Assembly (NCBI GenBank): GCA_963969365.1
Contig: OZ017748.1
Coordinates: 1,736,001 to 1,800,000, forward strand
Source: Asterochloris sp. CNOR1
Lineage: Eukaryota > Chlorophyta > Trebouxiophyceae > Trebouxiales > Trebouxiaceae
Length of the DNA: 64,000 bases
Reading direction: 5' to 3'
Under the pieces are notes generated by a model. It saw only the letters and a list, made by a program, of their open reading frames with translations. It was not told the DNA's origin and searched no databases. Of this stretch, positions 1 through 11,736 are shown piece after piece; within the stretch, counting starts at the first letter, position 1, and each line of letters begins with the position of its first letter. Position numbers and translations under genes: made by a program.

Positions 1-1018
1 GCCGTCGTGTGACTGCATCAAACTTTTCAGGTGTGCTGCAGCCAGACAATACACAGTCTGTCAGTGGCACATCCAGAGCAGGATCATCTGGTCACTGACC
101 CCAGCTATGAGGTCAGCTGCAGGCCCTCCTCACAACCCCAAGCAAACTGCTGCACAATGCACAGCAACAATATTCTCAGGGAATGCACTGCAGCACAGAC
201 CTGCAGATGATGTCTGCAGCTTGCAGCTTGCTCAGATCGGCATGATCGGTGTCGCCAGTAAGCTCTTGGCACACAAGCCCCATGCTGCTGCCAAATCGGG
301 CCTACAGCACAGTAAGTACCCTGGGTAAGTGTTACAGGCAGTGCTGCAGGTCAGCAGAGGTGCACTGCACAGTCGCATATGATAGTCATACAAAAGCGCA
401 AGGGCTGACCTGCCAGTCCTTGACTCTCTCCTGCAGCAGGCAACTGATGCAGTCATGCAAGTCGCTTCAGGCAATGCTCAAGCATTGCCATGCTGCAGGG
501 GCACTCCACATTGTGCAGGCAGCAAGGTGGTTCAGACCCTTGCAAAATTTACAAGCACTGCTGCAGAGGCATGCACAGGCAGCTGGGTTGTCCAGACCTG
601 CACAAGAGCCCTGACTGGCCCCAGGTACACCGCCTTCCGGCTGCTTGGCTGGTGCAGAAAGCTGCCCGTCGGGGTGACAAAGCAGCTGAAGAGGCGCAAC
701 ATGGCCAGCTCCATCACACCAGTCTTGCCAGATCCAGTAGGAGCTGCCACCACCTGCAGGGCAGCATGTGCGTCAGGAGCCTCTCTCTCTGCTGGCTGAC
801 GTGTTTTTCAGTGAGCACCTCACCATGTTTGTGTCTGAGCTATAGGCAATGGGGAATGCATCTGACTGCACAGAGTTGAAGTACCTGCAAGGCAGGCACA
901 GAGATCCAATGCTCCATGGGTGGCTGTGCAGGTCATGACTGCGCTGCGCAGGTCCCTCACCTGAAGGGGAAGGCCTGCTGAAAGCACTGGGGCAGATCAG
1001 CCACAGCCTTGATGCCAT
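1..1018 (-). CDS. HFM1: HFM1/MER3-type meiotic DNA helicase, 5' part (runs off left edge)
   Basis: SF2 Ski2-like helicase needed for meiotic crossover formation in plants, fungi and animals. Exons read in minus order are 961-1018, 824-884, 598-753, 410-430, 201-301 and 1-35, and all junction phases agree. The joined protein gives FQQAFPFR, then YFNSVQSDAFPIAYSSDTNM, then Walker A APTGSGKT with ELAMLRLF. Motif Ia follows as KAVYLGPVRALVQ, then ERVKDWQ, CQELTGD, ADIICSTPEKFD. This is the order and spacing of HFM1/MER3, and TPEKFD matches the TPEKWD block of that family better than it does Brr2 or ASCC3. ERVKDWQ is encoded by a 21-nt microexon. The N-terminus lies above 1018, and I could not fix the first exon in 1019-1310. 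The DEAH box, the second RecA domain and the Sec63 domain are outside the window. Confidence 0.9.
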
Positions 1019-1311
1019 CTGCAACTGCCTGTGGCCCTAAGGAGCTCATGATTTGACACGGCAATCTGGCCTACAGCTGAAGCTGGTCAATCAGATCGCT
1101 GCTGGCTGCTACAGCCGACATGTCGCACTTCCCTGCACTGGACCTGAGGCATCCTGTTCGATGCATCAGATCTCCCATCAAGGTCAAGCATCTGAGTGGG
1201 AACCTGGAACCTAGGCTCCTTAGCGTGCCAAATCCTTGCTCTAAAGCTCCTGAAGATTTTGGCTGCTCTATGTAGCTCATATCACTTGTTATCTGTTCAG
1301 CACTGATCAGT

Positions 1312-1735
1312 TCAGTACAATTCTGTAAGTTCATTATGGACTCTTGAGGTTTCAATCTTGGTGCTGAAGTTTCCAGCCTCTGGGGTGCGCCGAATGTAGT
1401 GCTTGGTAAAGCCACCTTTGATGCCACTGTAAGTGAGGGGCATCTGAGGCTGGGATGGTGCCGCACGGCCTGCAGCAGGTAAGGCTTCAGCCATGTTGCC
1501 CAGGGCTCCTGGATGTAGCATGCCAGACTGGAGCAACCTTTCCTAGGGCTCATCTGCGAAGCTGCTGCCGAGAGTCTGCTCGTGCCTCACCATACTCATT
1601 GTTTGAGGTAGCATACACTGGGTGCTCCTGCTTGCGGTGCCACCGCCACAGCCCTGCATCTGTGAACCGCTCTGGCATGTCTGGTGCCGCCAGCGCCCTT
1701 CTCTTTCCGCCAGGCAGGTGCCTGTAGCAGGAGCA
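1312..1735 (-). CDS. PIERCE1: PIERCE1 (C9orf116/FAP182-like) doublet-microtubule inner protein
   Basis: Small axonemal protein that in other organisms sits in the lumen of doublet microtubules and helps dock outer dynein arms. The last two exons are clear. Exon 1591-~1732 encodes DMPERFTDAGLWRWHRKQ followed by HPVYATSNNEYG. Exon 1312-1469 joins in phase 1 to give EYGRAAPSQPQMPLTYSG and ends NFSTKIETSRVHNELTELY plus TGA. The family signature is LPxRFxxPxxFRGY, then YxTSNxxYG, xAPxxHxMP and a short C-terminus; this fits throughout. The stop at 1312-1314 is firm. The 5' exon or exons lie somewhere in 1735-1950 and were not resolved, so the start is uncertain. It lies just upstream of HFM1 on the same strand. 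Confidence 0.75.
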
Positions 1736-1879
1736 GTCACTGTCTTGGATCACCAGTTTACTTGAGGGCCCACCCTGCACACCCCTTGACCAGCCGAGAG
1801 CCCTCTGCATGGCCGTGTACACCAGTTTGCTGGATGAACACTGCCAGTGCTTGCTCACGCTGGGTGAGTCGGCATTGCT

Positions 1880-2135
1880 ACGAGGACAGCTCACCCGTCG
1901 CCTGCCAGCGACCTCACTATGGCCATGCTGTGAGCTTAATTTTACTGAGTGACTGATCAGTGCTGGCTCATCAGTCGGCTTGTCGGCACCTCTGGGGCTG
2001 ATGGCGTGGCTGCTCAGGGCAGCTCTCCTGTCCAATGCCCTCAGCGTGGTCATGCTGCGAGCATGAGTCTGCCAAATGAGAGGACATGGCATAGCTGCAC
2101 AGGCCAGCTCACCTGTCCAGTGCTCTTAGCATGGC
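1880..2135 (-). repeat. Exon-edge echoes downstream of an exon donor
   Basis: The exon end at about 2105-2135 (minus CTGGCCATGCTAAGAGCACT, then the donor GTGAGCTG) recurs in decayed form at about 2012-2055 and 1887-1935. Both copies keep the CCATG(G)-...-CTGGACAG/GGGTGAGCTG outline. The spacing is about 85 and 125 bp. The nearer copy may be partly coding, as a terminal exon. Confidence 0.55.
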
Positions 2136-4040
2136 CAGCTGTGTATTCCCTGCCCTCAGAAAGTCCTCCAGCATCGCCCGTGTGGCTCCAAACTGGACCT
2201 TGGGCCCTGTGGGGACTGGAGAGGGCGGGGGTGATGGGGTAATACGCGCCATCTCCCATGGCTGCCGCTTGTGTGGAGGCTGCACACAGCACATCATGAA
2301 TTGTGGCAATACGTCAGGCAGCTTTCGGCTGGTAGCCACTGCTATGCTGTACAAGCTGCGCTACGAGAGCCCTGGCCATAGCAGGGCATCAATGCTGCTG
2401 CAGTAGACAACAGATCGCTGGTGCAGCCGCATGGGCGGCTTGCATGCAACGCAGGTCAACATATGACTCAGCGCTCTCCACAGCACCAGTAAGCACAAAG
2501 ACCCGCTGGACTTTGAGCAGCTGCTGTCAATTACCTGATAGGTGGCCCTGATCATTGTCTGCAACGGCTGTGTGCCCGGCACAGTTCCCGACAAGGCTGC
2601 CTGCGCCAGACGGCCCATCCCTGCAGGCCTGCGCAGCTGCTGCTGAGCATAGCTCCAGAAGGCATCTGTGAAGAGAAGCTGCTGCAGACCATGCACACTA
2701 AAGCAGCACTCCACAGGCAGTCCGTACACCTGCAGGGTGGCAGAGGTATCAGGTCAAGTCACTCAAGTCTGCTTCAGTTTCAAAGGCAGTACAGAGGCAG
2801 ATGAGATGCTTCACAAGATTCGACGGGCACCTCCAGCAGGGGCAGGCCCTGTCTGCACCCTCAGAACTCACTGGTGCCCCCGCATCAACCCTGTCCTGGA
2901 GCAGCTGCACAATGCTCTGTCCTGCTGCACTTCCAAGGCTGCGCAGCGTGTCAGGGAAGAGGAGGTACACCGCAGCATTGTAGCAAGCGCCGGCACCCAT
3001 GTCCTGCTGCTGCTCCGCCGACTGCAGCATCTCCAGACTCATGACCTGCAAAGGAGGAGGGGTCAAGCAGCACCTGCTGAGGAGCGGGCATCATGGATGA
3101 TACGTGCAGCTGTACTTTTGGGTTGCGTCAAGAGGGCTCAGAGCGCAAGGACATATTGTGCGCAGCAGCAAGGGCTGAGCAAGTTGCTGAGGAGAGGTGT
3201 GCAATGATGCACTGCGTGCCTGGGGGTTGATGCTGTCGTGCAGGAAGTGCAGCACCGCCTGGGGTGTCCCCTCGGCAGTTTCTGGCCGCGGCATATGCGC
3301 TGTGTAGCAGACACAGTCCAGCCCACGAACCAGGGCGTGCTGCACAATGCGCTGCAGCCTAAATCGCGGCCCCAACAGCTGACTGGCGCTGATAACCAGC
3401 AGGGGGCCGCCCACGCTGACTCGGCGCATGAATGCTGCCACATCGTCTGCCTCGCTCTGCTGCACGCCGTCAGGCTGACCGCTGGAGTGAATGTTTGCAG
3501 GGTTGAGCCCGCCAGCAAGGGCTGCCACACCCCTGCTGCCGCTGCTGGCTGCCCACTGCTGCAGGTCTGCCAGGGAGTCCTGCAGGTGGACGAGGGTCCA
3601 GGCTACCCGACAGCTGATGCATTAAGAGCCTTAGCAGAGCTGCCCCCTCATGACTCCACATTGACAGGCAACAGTGCTGCAGCTGGCAGCACGAGGCAAT
3701 GCGGCAGGGCTGCCTTTGTCGCAGACGCTAGGCCAGGTAGCTCAGGTGCGTGAGACATACTAAGATGGCAGCAAGGGCAGGGCTGAGGTGTGCACCTCAC
3801 ACTTTACCTGATTGCACAGCACATGCACATGCTCGTTGAGCGGTAGCAGGTGGGGTGAGCTGCAGATGGCCTGGATCCAGTGGTCCATAATGGTGGCATC
3901 CCCAATGTCTTGCAGGGCTGGTGTCACCCGTGGTGGCACTTTGCTGGTGTGAATGCTGGGGCTTGTTCCTGCCAGCTCGTGTGCCAGTGCCTGGCCATCT
4001 GCTGTCGCTAGCACCAGGCATGTCACCTGCCGAGCAACGA
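2110..4040 (-). CDS. Unrecognised multi-exon gene
   Basis: I do not recognise the product. Coding-like minus-strand blocks with good borders, N to C, are as follows. About 3810-4035 includes DGQALAHELAG and MDHWIQAICSSPHLLPL. About 3220-3610 includes LVHLQDSLADLQQWAASS, VGGPLLVISASQLL and RIVQHALVRGLDCVCYT. About 2870-3048 includes MSLEMLQSAEQQQDMGAG and QSIVQLLQDRVDAGAP. About 2560-2720 includes LLFTDAFWSYAQQQLRRP. About 2120-2345 includes RKLPDVLPQFMMCC and ATRAMLEDFLRAGNTQ, ending LRALD before GTGAGC. The middle block has a hydrophobic-strand/helix rhythm like a Rossmann or VWA-type fold, but no motif settles it. A possible last exon runs to a stop near 1968. Order and strand are consistent; the exact ends are not established. 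Confidence 0.5.
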
Positions 4041-4657
4041 TGCACAAATTAGCCATCGATTGCGACAGGTGCTTACTTGAAGCTTCACTTGTCACCTACC
4101 TGCCCCGGCATCTTGACATCCACACCCAGCAGAGCTCGGCCAGATGACCTAGTAGGTCAGAAGTCTTCGAAGCCTACCTGTGTTGTTACTTTTCAGAACC
4201 TCTGCCACGATGGCGGTTCATGACTGAGAGCGCCATTCACAAGCTGCATTGTACAAGGGCACATGGAAGCCAGCGCATCAACAGCCTCAACAGGTGTTAG
4301 ATGCCTTCAGGGCCATGTCAAGGGCATCAACAGCCTCCATAGGGGATGTAGACGGTCAAGCAGTTGGCAGAAATGCCACAGCCCTCTACATTGCAGACGC
4401 AAATCACAAGGAGGGAAGCGGGGCAGGACTGCCTTGGGAGTTGCTGCAAAGGTAGATGGAACCCACCAACAATGCTGCACATCTGGAGGTCTGTTGCTGG
4501 ATCTTCTTGTATCAGATCTCCCAACATACCAACGTCAGCATTGCACTTGCGTCAGCCGCCTTCTGAACCCTGCTCCTGCCTGTAAGGAGCAGAAGCCTGG
4601 CCTCAGTACAAGAGGGCTGACTGTTATGAGTGTATGACGCTTCTCCTCTGCATGCAG

Positions 4658-7600
4658 ATCACTTTGACACAGCCTGTGGCAGTGGAACCTGCTGAGGGCA
4701 GGCCCCTGCTGGTCTACCTCCCAGGGACTGATGGCACGGGGAATGCCATTGCGCCGCAGCTGCCTGGCCTGGTAGGGGCTGGGTTTGACATCAGGTGACG
4801 ATGGGTACAGCGGCAGGCAGGCCACAGGGAAGCATGTGTCCTTACCAGGCGCTGGGCTTAAAGAGTGTCATGAGAGGCCTTGGTACCAACAGCAGGCTTG
4901 CTGCCCTCAGCAGGACAGCTTGTGCCCTGAGGTGCGGCCCTGAGCCACAAGCAGGGGTGTCTAGCTGAGATGCGATGCTTCAATCGCCTCGCTCTTGTGA
5001 GACTGGCATGCCTCAGCTTGTGATCAGAAGCAGTACTGCTTACGTGCGGCTGCAGGGCTCTGTACATCTCCATGGATGACCGCTCTGACTGGGACTCCCT
5101 TGTTGCTCAGCTGGTGCCCCTCATACGCAAGCTGGTGGCCCTGAGCCAGCACCACAGCAGTGTGACAATCGTGGCAGAGAGCTTCGGCGGCTGCCTGGCC
5201 CTGCGGCTGGCGCTGGCTGTCCCAGAGCTAATAGACCAGATGGTGCTTGTCAACCCCGCCACCTGCTTCAAGCAGAGCTACCTGGGGATCACAGGGCTCG
5301 TAGCACGCACCAATCTGCTGTCTCTGTTCCCAGAGCGCCTATACCAGGTCAGTTGTCAACTCTGGACGGGCAGGCGGGCTATAGGACAGTTTTGTGGAGT
5401 GGTGCTGGCTGGGGGTGCGCCAGGGGCCCAAAGGGGGGGAGCGGGGCTTCTTTTGCAAGCAGGCAGAAAAAGGACTTCCTCAGCTGCTGTCATGGCAAGG
5501 CGCTGGATGCACCAACCTGCTGTCTCTGATCTTGAGCGCTTGTATCAGGTTACCTTCTCGCCTAACCCAGCCAGGCAAGGCGTTTGGCGAGAAATGGGTG
5601 CTGCTGTTGCTCTGAAGGAAGCAGGCAGCAAGGCTGTGCAGGTCCTCAGCTGTACAGGTGACAAGAGATGTCTGTCGCCTGCTTGGGAATGCCTTCTCCA
5701 AGTCACTTTCAGGGACAATGGCTGTGATGATGCTGAAGCAATAGGGTGTTGGATATGGCCTGCCAGTCATGCAACTGATTGCTGCCTGACAACATGATCA
5801 TTGTCCCCTGGGCGCCAACAAAAGGGACGCTTCTGGCTGCAAAGCAGGCAGACAGGCTCTTTAGCAACTGCTGCCCAAGCTACGCTTCAAAGGAGGCTTC
5901 CTCATGCCTGCAGCTGCAGCTGAGGCTGCACAGGGCAGGTTTTAAAAGGCGGAGTGTGCAGCAGGCTGTAACGAAGGTGCATGCGTGCAGTGGCAGTAAG
6001 GCTTCTATGGCTACTCAGCAGACAATCTTAGCGCCAGCCCTGGTTGTTCTTGTTGTGTGCACTGGCTGGATGATGGTGCACCATCAGCCATCTAAGGGAC
6101 ATCATGTAACTTCTTGTGATGCTGCGGCGTGTGTAAGTGGCCTAGTCTGTGCTCAGTTCTGGCCTATCCAACGCAAGAAGTGACATGGTGTGCTGCTTTG
6201 CATGGGTGCAGGTGGCTCAGGCTGTTCTGATCCCCCTGCTGGTGGACAAGATGAAGGTAGGGCCTGCTGGCCAGCGTAGCATCAAGAACATGATGATGAT
6301 GATGCCTCCCACCTCATTCCAGGTGCGGCGACTCTGCAGGCAGAAGTAGCAGCAACACCTGTGGCAGGTCTTTCTGAGTAGTCAACCAACTACAAGTGCT
6401 GCTGACAGCAAGCAGCATCTGTGACACAACCACAAAGGGTCCCAGCATCCATTGCCCATGCAAACGGGAAGACCCTGTCACTCTCCTTGATGTCTTGGTG
6501 TTGTGTTTGACCTGCTGTAATTTCAAGAAAATTGGCGCACCAGCCCGCTAGGCCGCTGGCTGGTGCTTGACAAGCCCCGCCGCTGATCATGCTTCATGTA
6601 TTGCGGCATGTAGGCTGGCCAGGGCTACAACACATTGCAATGCTCCCATCATTGACAATGCTTGGTGTACTGTGCCATGCAGACTGGCCAGGGCTATGTC
6701 ACACTACAAGAGTCCCAGCCTCCGCTGTCCCTCCCTGGCCCCACAGGGTTTGATTGGTACCTGCCCAGCACCTGTGCCAGCTGGAGGCTCAAGCTGCTCA
6801 TTAGCGGCAATTTGCCTGACGAGAAGCTCAAGCTCATCAGGTGGGTAGCTGCGAGGCACCCTCATGTGCAAGAGGTAATGGCAGCAAGCCTGACACAGCA
6901 GATCAAGTGCAGCAGGTCGGGGTCCTTGCAACTTTTTAGCTCCTTGGGTTTCTGGGTGATGACATGGTGCCTGACACGCCATTTAAGCGTATGAGGAGGT
7001 TCACTTCTTAGCCAAAGTCAACTGTGCACCTGATGTTGCTGCAGCATTGCATTTAGGCTTGCCTGTAGGGCCAAGATTCTCTTCTTGACTAAACCCCAGA
7101 GCACTCAACTCATCTCATTGGAGGCTGCTGCTTAGTGCCTCCCACCACCAGTGCAGAGGCCTCACATGTACTGCACTGGCTGCCCTGCAGGACACAGACG
7201 CTGCTGATCGCAAGTGGCGAAGACCGTCTGCTGCCCTCGCTCACAGAGGCCGTGCGCCTGCAGAGTTTGCTGCCCAGCGCACAGCGAGTGGTGCTGCCAG
7301 ACAGTGGGCACACCGCCCTTCTGGAGGTCAGGCTGCCTTTAGCACTTAGCCATGCTTTGCTGCAGGCAGCTAGCCACTCAGATTGGTTTCAACCTAGCTG
7401 GGGTGGGCTGCTGCGCATCCACCCAAGCATGCATGGCAGCTGTCCATTGCGCTCGCCATTCCTTCTGGTGGCCGTCTTTCCATCGCTGCGCTGCATGCTC
7501 ATACACCATCTCAAAGGGTGGGCTCCATCTGTGTGCTGCTCATGCCCATTGCTGTGGCGCAGGCGGACGTTCATCTAGCCCATATCATGCAGAGGGCCGA

Positions 7601-10600
7601 CATGCTGCCGCCTGGCACGCGCCCCCTACCCCCCTCCACATTGGTGTCTGCGGGGGGCAGTGCCATTGCCAATGTGTACAGCACAGGCGCAAAGCAGCAG
7701 CAACTCACACGCATGGGCGCATGCGTCGGCAGCGGGGACCCCGAGGCAGGCATCAGCCTTGGCCCATCAGTCAGCCCCACTCGGGCTGCCGGGGCTCGCC
7801 GGGGGGAGTCAGCTCAGGTTGATGCTGGCGAGGGCGCAGACCTGCGTGTGGGTAGGTCCGAAGAGATGGTTGCAGCTGCACAAAGCAGCAGTATGGAGAA
7901 TGGCAATGGAAGCGCACGCACAGAGGCCCCCAGCAGCGTGGATCAGCCTGCTGGCATCTCAAGCAGCCTGATCGGTTCAGGGCCAACGCAATCACCGGTG
8001 GCTGTGTCAATGGATGCCATCCAGGAGGTGTCTGACGATTTGGCTGCTGCCATACCTCTGGCAGATCAGCAGGAACGACTGGGCAGCAGCACGGACGCGC
8101 TCTTGCAGGAGCAGCAGCAGGAGCGTGCAGCATCACATGGTGCTGCTAGCACGTCGCAGCCTGCTGGGGCTGCGGCCATCAATCAAGGTGATCTGACGTG
8201 GTAGCCGATTCTCCCCACCTGGTCTGGAGCTTACGCAGAGGAGAGTTGTGATATAGTTGTACTGGGCTTTTTTTGATGCGTGCGGTCCCATCTGCCCTGG
8301 CAATGGGGCTGTACCTGTATGCACAGCTGTATTTTGGGGTCATGACCCTTTGATCATTGCTGATGCAGGGCGGCGGCAGCGGCTGCAGGCTTGGGCAGAA
8401 GCTCAGGTCCTGCAGGTGGCAGAAGACTTGCCTGTTGGCTCCCAGCCCACGCTGTCCATTGCCACAGCCATCAAGCCGCCCAGCTTCTACCAGCAGCCTG
8501 ATCAAGCTCAGCAGGCTCAGCAGCAGGCCGTCAGCGGCATTGGTGCTGTCGCCATGGCGCAGCCAGAGCCAGTGGCCAGGGTGCAGACGCAGAACAGCGG
8601 CGGTACAGGACTCACACAGCCTGAATCTGGAGCTGCTGGCAGCAACAGAGCTGCTGCCTCCAGAGCTTCCAGGAAGAGCAGTAACTCCAGTTGGCAGCAG
8701 GCTGACCCAGTCATGGAGGAGATGCGGCGACTGCTGTCGCCTTGGAGGTACGTGCCATGCTGGGAGTCTGTGCATATAAGCTGCCGGATCCATTGGCTGC
8801 TGGGTCCAAGCCATAGTGGGCAGCAGGTCCTAGGCATGGAGGACTTAGGGGGCTACTGCTGCTCAAGGGAGGCATATGCCACAATGTGATGGTCTGCGTT
8901 ACATTGCTTCTGGCATGGCTGTAGGAATGTGCTGGTGTTCAGGCAAACCTGATCTGTTTCAATGCCTGCAGAGCCCTCAAGCTCCCCAAGCATGGTTGCA
9001 GCCCTCCCCTCTCCCTGGTCCTGAAGCCGATGCTGCTGGTTGTGGGCCGCCCACTGGCTGTGGAAACTTGTTTGTAGTGTCATTTTGGATGCCTGCAGGG
9101 CCCTGACAGCCCCAGTGCTGAGCGGGACTGAGAACCTGCCTGACCCCCTAGGCGCCAAGCGACCTCTTCTGTTCGTGGGTAACCACCAGCAGTATGGATT
9201 GTATGACCTAGGCTTGATCATGCTGGAGCTGTACAACAGGGGCTTCAAGGTGGGCAGCGGGAGAAGTCTGTGCTGAGCTTGATTGTGGGCTGCCCTCTGG
9301 GTTTGCGGCCTGCAGTGTGCCCCCCGGATGGTCAGCAAAGCCTGCTGCCCTTGAACTGGTGGCAAGGCAGATTGGCCCTGATTCATGGGCATAGCAGGCC
9401 AATCTTGCCTGCAGGAAAGCCACTGCATGAGTGATCACATTGATGTGCAAATGCTCCCTGCAGACACAGCTGCTACATGACATCAGCCAGCTCTCTGCGC
9501 TGAACAGGCCTTGTGTAGGGCTGGGACTGGCGTGTCTGGCTGCAGGTTCGTGGTCTGGCGCACCCCGGCCATTGGCTGCTGCCGTCAGGGGCTCTTTTTG
9601 AGCGCTTTGGTGCTGTCAAGGCCTCTCCAATGGCTGCCTACCGGCTCCTACAGGCGGGCGAATCTGTGCTGCTGTTCCCAGGCGGTGGTCGAGAGGTGCG
9701 TTGGCAGCATGGTCATTCTAATTGCCATTGGCTCTGACATTCTGCATGCCTGTGCCTGCCATCCTCTCATGGGCAAACCTGCTCTGAGACATACGAAACG
9801 GACTAGTCCCAGCTTTGCTACACTTGCCAGCTGAAGCTGAAGACGCAGCAAACTTTGAGCACCAGGTCTCTGCTGCAGGTCAACAAGGGCAAGGGTGATC
9901 AGTATAAGCTGGTGAGGAGCACTTATGAAAGCTCACATACCATTAAGCCCTGTTCCTTTGCTAGCTGTGATCCCTGTGAGTGCTCAGGGGGCCTCTGGCC
10001 TGCCCTGCAGCTCTTAAGCACAATTTTCATGCAGCAGCATTTGTACCCTGGCCTGCCTCTGCAGTTCTGGCGAGATAGCCCTGACTTTGTGCGCATGGCG
10101 GCCCGTCTAAATGCTGTCATCATCCCATTTGCCGCGGTTGGAGCAGATGATGCCTATGACCTTGCACTAGACTCTCAGGAGATCCTCCAGAACCCGATCC
10201 TTGGGCCGCTTGCCCGCAATATCATCAGCAGGCAATTTCCTGGCACAGACCCTGCAGAGAGCGTGACTCCGGTGGCAAAGCTGCCGCTGCTGGGCCTGCC
10301 AACCCCATTCCCTGTGCCCCGCATCAACAGACTGTATTTCAGGTGAGCTGGGGTAAGTATGCATGTCGCACCCACAGATGGTGCACGTTAAGTTGGGCTT
10401 GACCCTCGAGTATACAGCGATCCAGATCTGAGGTACAGAGTCCAAAGACGCAGCCACAGCAGCTTGCGCACTGACCTATTACGCTGCACCATCTGATACA
10501 GAGACGCTTTCCTGCTCAAGTGTGGAGCTTGCAGGTGGTAGTCTGCTTGTGCAGGACTGTGGATTACAGAGGTCGTCTGTACCAAAGGCCCATCATCTCC

Positions 10601-10907
10601 TGAATGCAGATTTATGGCTCCCATAAGTGCCAAGGAGGAGCTGCCTGATGTGAGGGATGCAGATGCCACCATGGCTCTGTATCAGCGTGTCAAGCGCACA
10701 GTCAAGCAGGGTATTGCTGAGGCTCAGGTGCACACTCATGCTATGTCGCTTTGGCACTGTTCTAGCAGAAGAGCCTGCTCCCAAGTCCTGCATGAGCTGC
10801 AGGCGGAGAGGCAGAGGGACCCAGAGCGGGAACTGGGCCCAAGGCTTTTGGCTCAGATGTCCAGAGTACTGCCCGCATTTGATATTATGCAGGAGGTCAC
10901 CAATTGA
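4658..10907 (+). CDS. PES: Phytyl ester synthase / diacylglycerol acyltransferase (PES, hydrolase plus LPLAT domains)
   Basis: Plastid enzyme family that esterifies phytol and acylates diacylglycerol during chlorophyll breakdown and stress. Exons are 4658-4794, 5056-5347, 6212-6256, ~6751-6840, 7191-7326, 7563-8187, 8368-8747, 9099-9249, 9546-9695, 9879-9911, 10065-10342 and 10610-10907. The alpha/beta-hydrolase half has LLVYLPGTDGTG, the nucleophile elbow VAESFGGCLALRLA, the acid in SGEDRLLPS and the histidine in PDSGHTALLE. Exons 7563-8187 and 8368-8747 form a long low-complexity Ser/Ala/Gln linker, larger than in plants. The acyltransferase half has RPLLFVGNHQQYGLYDLG, VRGLAHP, VLLFPGGGRE and VIIPFAAVGADDAYDL. 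The C-terminus aligns with plant PES up to a TGA at 10905. The transit peptide and first exon (before 4658) are unresolved. The 6256 and ~6751 borders do not agree in phase, so an exon is probably missed between them. Confidence 0.88.
5305..5550 (+). repeat. Decayed duplicate of a PES exon end
   Basis: The last ~45 nt of the PES exon ending at 5347 (ACCAATCTGCTGTCTCTG through the GT donor) recurs at about 5508-5552 inside the next intron as ACCAACCTGCTGTCTCTG...GTATCAGGTTACC. The copy keeps the donor-like CAGGT but loses the reading frame. Confidence 0.7.
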
Positions 10908-11736
10908 GTCAGCATCTTGCTGTCATCAACACTTCTGAGCACTGCTTGAGAGAGCCAGCCCCTACCGATGCTGTGAGATACATAAGGACAACTCAAGGTC
11001 TGAGGGCCCTCTTCGGGGTATGGGACTGCCAGGCCCTCCCCTCCCATGACTTTAGGCAGATCTCCCTCCTGAAATCAAACCTGGACACTGCGGAAGCAGT
11101 GCTATCCACACTCAACAAGTCAGCAACATCGAGGCACAGTCAGCAAAGACGTCTGCCAACATCTGGCATGGCTGGTGAAACACCACCTGGTCTGTGGGTA
11201 CTGCACAGGTCACCAAGCTGGGGTAGTTACAGCAGGATGTGCTGCTTGTCTGCCAACGCTGTCACTGGGTTGCAGAGGCAGCATGTCCTGTGGTGTCTGG
11301 CTTCTGACGTGTCGCAGCCTGTGTCATGATCTAGCTTACGGCTGCTGCAGCCAAGTATTTGAACAGCATGTGGCCTCTGATTTGCTGGATGCACGGTTGC
11401 TTGCTCAAGCTATAGTGAAGCCACGCATCTGCTAGTACGTTGCCATTGTGCTGTCTGGGTTGTCTGCAAACAGTCACTCATGGCGCTGTGCACTGGGGCC
11501 AGCACCTGAGCTGCACGGCTTAAAATGGCTGCCAGTGCACAGCAGGCGGGTGCTGTCTGATTTGCTTGTTATCGAAAGCCCACGCATTGGTTCACCTTTG
11601 ACCTGGCCTTCCGAACACATTTCAGCAGCATGTTGGTGGAAAACAAGATTCTGAAGGTACGGCAGCAGATACTCAAAGCAGTTGATACAGCCCTGGCAGC
11701 AGCGACCCCTGACACCGAATCAGTGCTGGCCCACAG
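10908..11736 (+). other. Spacer, possibly holding 5' exons of the EF-hand gene
   Basis: No firm gene. Two short plus-strand blocks look coding: 11059-11123 (ISLLKSNLDTAEAVLSTLNK, after a CAG) and about 11594-11655 (FDLAFRTHFSSMLVENKILK, before GTACGG). They could be upstream exons of the EF-hand gene, which would then have a helical N-terminal extension. I could not link them with consistent phases. Confidence 0.3.

Noticed and set aside
7660-8136. Alternative-frame open reading inside 7563-8187 of PES
   Set aside because: The PES frame joins in phase to exons on both sides; the others do not.
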